NCBI GenBank assembly: GCA_003224075.1
Contig: QHYF01000010.1
Location: forward strand, 6,558-19,909
Source: Acidobacteriota bacterium
GTDB taxonomy: Bacteria; Acidobacteriota; Terriglobia; Acidiferrales; UBA7541
Reading direction: 5' to 3'
Length of the DNA: 13,352 bases
The position numbers were made by a program, and so were the translations under genes. Under the pieces are notes generated by a model that made no database searches, was not told the origin of the DNA, and saw nothing but the letters and a program-made list of their open reading frames with translations. Below are positions 11,623 through 13,352 of this stretch, piece by piece (position 1 is the first letter of the stretch; each line of letters starts with the position of its first letter).

Positions 11623-12627
11623 TTACGTCACGTCCTCCCCTAAATACGTCGCCAAAAACCACATATTCCCAAACCGATCGCTCACCGTGGCCGCTCGGTC
11701 CCTGTACGGCGCGGTGTACGGAGGATTCACTCCCGTCGCGCCCGCAGCCACGGCTCGCGCATACACCGCATCCGTGTCCGGCACATACACATGCAGATAC
11801 GATTCGGTTGCGGTCACTCCCCCATCCGCCTCGTCCACCTCAAACGTCGCGCCCGCAATCTCAATCGTTGCGTGCCGCACCAATCCATCCGGCGACTTGT
11901 GCAGGCCCGTCGTCCGCGCGCCGAAGGCCGCCTCCACAAACGGAATCAGTTCATGCGCCTCGCGGACATGAAGGTACGGTTGCACCGTCAGGAAGCCTTC
12001 CGGCGCGCTTACCTGGCTCCTTCGCGTCGCGATGTACCAGGTATTTCCGAACAGGTCTCGCGCCTCGCCCCAACGGTCGCCCGACGGATGTTCGTCCGTC
12101 GGCGCATACACGCCCGTGGCCCCGGCCCGCAAAGCTCGCGCGTACGTCGCATCCGCATCCGGCACATACAAATGCGTCGTCATTGCCCGCGCCGGATACT
12201 GTTCATTGGCATCGCCCATTTCAATCACAGAGTTCCCAATCGCCACTTCCGCGTGCATGATCGTCCCATCCGGCCGCGGCACGCGAATTCGCTCCGTTCC
12301 CGCAAATGCCGCTACCAGAAAATCAATAAATTTCGGCGCGTCCTTCACCAGGAAGTACGGCGCAATGTTCGGGAAATTTGGTCTCCGGAATTTTGCAGGT
12401 TCCTCCGCTCGCGATACTCCAACCGCTTCGTTCATTGTCGTTCTCCTTTGCAAATGGGATCTGAGTGTTGCTCGGAATTCTTGGCGTGGCAGCAACCGCA
12501 ATTCCCGCGCGATCTCCAAGAGCGGCGCGAGCTTGCGGTCAGGGGCCTTCTCGGGGCGCAGCCGCAGCGACACCAGCATGGCCTGCACCGCGTCATCAAG
12601 TTGCACAGCGAGGGAGCGCTTAGGCAT
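11623..12627 (-). CDS. Double VOC (glyoxalase-like) protein with N-terminal helical segment
   Basis: 334 residues from ATG 12627, which overlaps the sigma-factor stop by 8 bp. Residues 1-64 are helical and charged (SLAVQLDDAVQAMLVSLRLR, then LAPLLEIARELRLLPRQEFR). Two PhnB-like VOC domains follow (about 75-195 and 200-330), each with the usual end motif, DLFGNTWYIATRR and DRFGNMWFLATYL. VOC folds bind metals and small molecules; the substrate is unknown. An internal ATG at 12435 (MNEAVGVSRAEEP) has an excellent AAGGAG 7 nt upstream, so a VOC-only product of 270 residues may also, or only, be made. The pairing with an ECF sigma gene suggests that the N-terminal segment contacts the sigma factor; this is inference. 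Confidence 0.8.
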   Translation of the reverse strand: MPKRSLAVQLDDAVQAMLVSLRLRPEKAPDRKLAPLLEIARELRLLPRQEFRATLRSHLQRRTTMNEAVGVSRAEEPAKFRRPNFPNIAPYFLVKDAPKFIDFLVAAFAGTERIRVPRPDGTIMHAEVAIGNSVIEMGDANEQYPARAMTTHLYVPDADATYARALRAGATGVYAPTDEHPSGDRWGEARDLFGNTWYIATRRSQVSAPEGFLTVQPYLHVREAHELIPFVEAAFGARTTGLHKSPDGLVRHATIEIAGATFEVDEADGGVTATESYLHVYVPDTDAVYARAVAAGATGVNPPYTAPYRDRAATVSDRFGNMWFLATYLGEDVT

Positions 12628-13270
12628 GGCCACCCCCCATCTGCGCCCGCAAGCGCTCCAGCGCCCGCAGCTGCAATTGCTTGATCGCTCCCTCCGTCTT
12701 CCCGAGCCGTTCCGCGATTTCCCGGATGCTCCGTTGCTCGACGAATCGCTGGTGCACCACGCGCCGCTGCGCCTCCGGGAGTTGCCCGACCAGCCGAAAC
12801 AATCGCGCCCGGTTCTCAATCACTCGCAGCTCAGCGGCTTGCAAGGTGGCATCCTTCGCGCGGTCCGGCGGGTCCTCCGGGGAAGGGAACTCGCGCGCCG
12901 CGCGCTTGTGCTGATCGGCTACGGCATTCACCGCAATGCGCAGCAGCCATGCCACAAACGGCACGCCGCGCCATTCATAGTTCGGCAGATTGGCAAGCGC
13001 CTTGTGGAACACCTCGGAGGTCACATCCTGGGCGGTCGCCCGGTCGTGCACCCGGCCGGCCACGAAGCCGTACACCCGCTCGAAATGCAGCTCGTAAAGC
13101 GCCTCGAACTTCGCCGGGTCGCCTTGCGCCGCCTCGACGAGCAAACGCTCGTCGGCGCCTCGCCCTGCTTCTGCGGGCACACTCTCATCCGCTTGCCTCG
13201 CAGGGCCCGCTTTCTTAGGCGGGCCGCTTTTTGGCGGCGAACCCTTCCGTGCCGGTCGTCGGATAGCCAT
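12620..13270 (-). CDS. ECF-type RNA polymerase sigma factor
   Basis: 216 residues: a basic Pro/Lys-rich tail (1-27), region 2 (about 41-125, DERLLVEAAQGDPAKFEALY, QDVTSEVFHKALANL and FVAWLLRIAVNAVADQHKR) and region 4 (about 150-210, LPEAQRRVVHQRFVEQRSIR with the helix-turn-helix IREIAERLGKTEGAIKQLQL). It directs polymerase to a small set of promoters in response to a signal. No classical zinc-finger anti-sigma gene follows; the next gene encodes a double VOC protein translated from an overlapping ATG, so that protein is the likely regulator. A possible self-recognised promoter stands upstream. The ECF subgroup cannot be assigned by eye. Confidence 0.9.
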   Translation of the reverse strand: MAIRRPARKGSPPKSGPPKKAGPARQADESVPAEAGRGADERLLVEAAQGDPAKFEALYELHFERVYGFVAGRVHDRATAQDVTSEVFHKALANLPNYEWRGVPFVAWLLRIAVNAVADQHKRAAREFPSPEDPPDRAKDATLQAAELRVIENRARLFRLVGQLPEAQRRVVHQRFVEQRSIREIAERLGKTEGAIKQLQLRALERLRAQMGGGHA

Positions 13271-13282
13271 GGGGCTCTAAGC

Positions 13283-13312
13283 ATAATAACTGCCCACGCC
13301 GAAAAAGGTTAC
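13283..13312 (-). promoter_or_regulatory. Possible ECF-type (autoregulated) promoter
   Basis: On the minus strand GTAACC (13312-13307) followed by a T run resembles the AAC-containing -35 of ECF promoters. After 18 nt comes TATTAT (13288-13283), which also suits the housekeeping sigma. Either way the leader before ATG 13270 would be only a few bases. Confidence 0.4.
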
Positions 13313-13352
13313 GCTCGGGCCTTTTTCATGCGGTGACTTTACGGCTGCACGG

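Noticed and set aside
12628..12819. Longer N-terminus for the VOC protein (from 12819)
   Set aside because: The added stretch is an out-of-frame reading of the sigma factor; ATG 12627 with its overlap is the natural start.
12032..13336. 434-codon plus-strand frame opposite the sigma and VOC genes
   Set aside because: The longest frame in the area but an Arg/Ser/Pro-rich shadow; the minus-strand proteins have unmistakable sigma and VOC motifs.

Overview
The window looks like a chromosomal stretch from a GC-rich member of the Acidobacteriota. This is inferred from gene content and style: an mfd-surA-yhaM run, secreted proteins with TonB-like and VirB10-like folds, an ECF sigma factor joined to a VOC protein, and many hairpin repeats between genes. 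No rRNA or marker protein settles the taxonomy.

Layout. (1) 1-2588, plus strand: a housekeeping operon with the 3' end of mfd, a SurA-like periplasmic chaperone/PPIase, and a YhaM-type OB-fold/HD exoribonuclease. (2) 2589-7650: an accessory island. It holds a DUF433/DUF5615 toxin-antitoxin pair, a second degenerate copy of the yhaM 3' end, a TonB-C-domain secreted protein, a repeat-rich gap with broken gene tails, a HigA antitoxin with only the C-terminal half of its HigB toxin, a complete RelE-family/XRE pair, and a winged-helix plus HNH protein. A 41-bp inverted repeat and related hairpin repeats punctuate it. (3) 7648-7970: a control region with a strong leftward promoter, an immediate intrinsic terminator and an interleaved second stem. 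(4) 8007-9426, plus strand: dusB overlapping a PilZ-domain gene. (5) 9480-11447, minus strand: two secreted proteins with a shared VirB10/TrbI-like module, one with collagen-like repeats. (6) 11623-13270, minus strand: an ECF sigma factor overlapping a gene for a double VOC protein with an extra N-terminal helical segment.

How it fits together. The island lies between housekeeping genes and consists mainly of toxin-antitoxin modules and repeats, as in a slowly eroding integration hotspot. The duplicated yhaM end suggests that at least one insertion used the 3' end of yhaM. Three observations stand out: the promoter-terminator-pseudoknot leader upstream of the HNH gene, tracts with a strict 7-bp period at gene ends and in that leader, and the sigma factor/VOC pair in which the VOC protein has a second, well-formed internal start. 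Repeat copies, identities and signals were read by eye; no database search was run.
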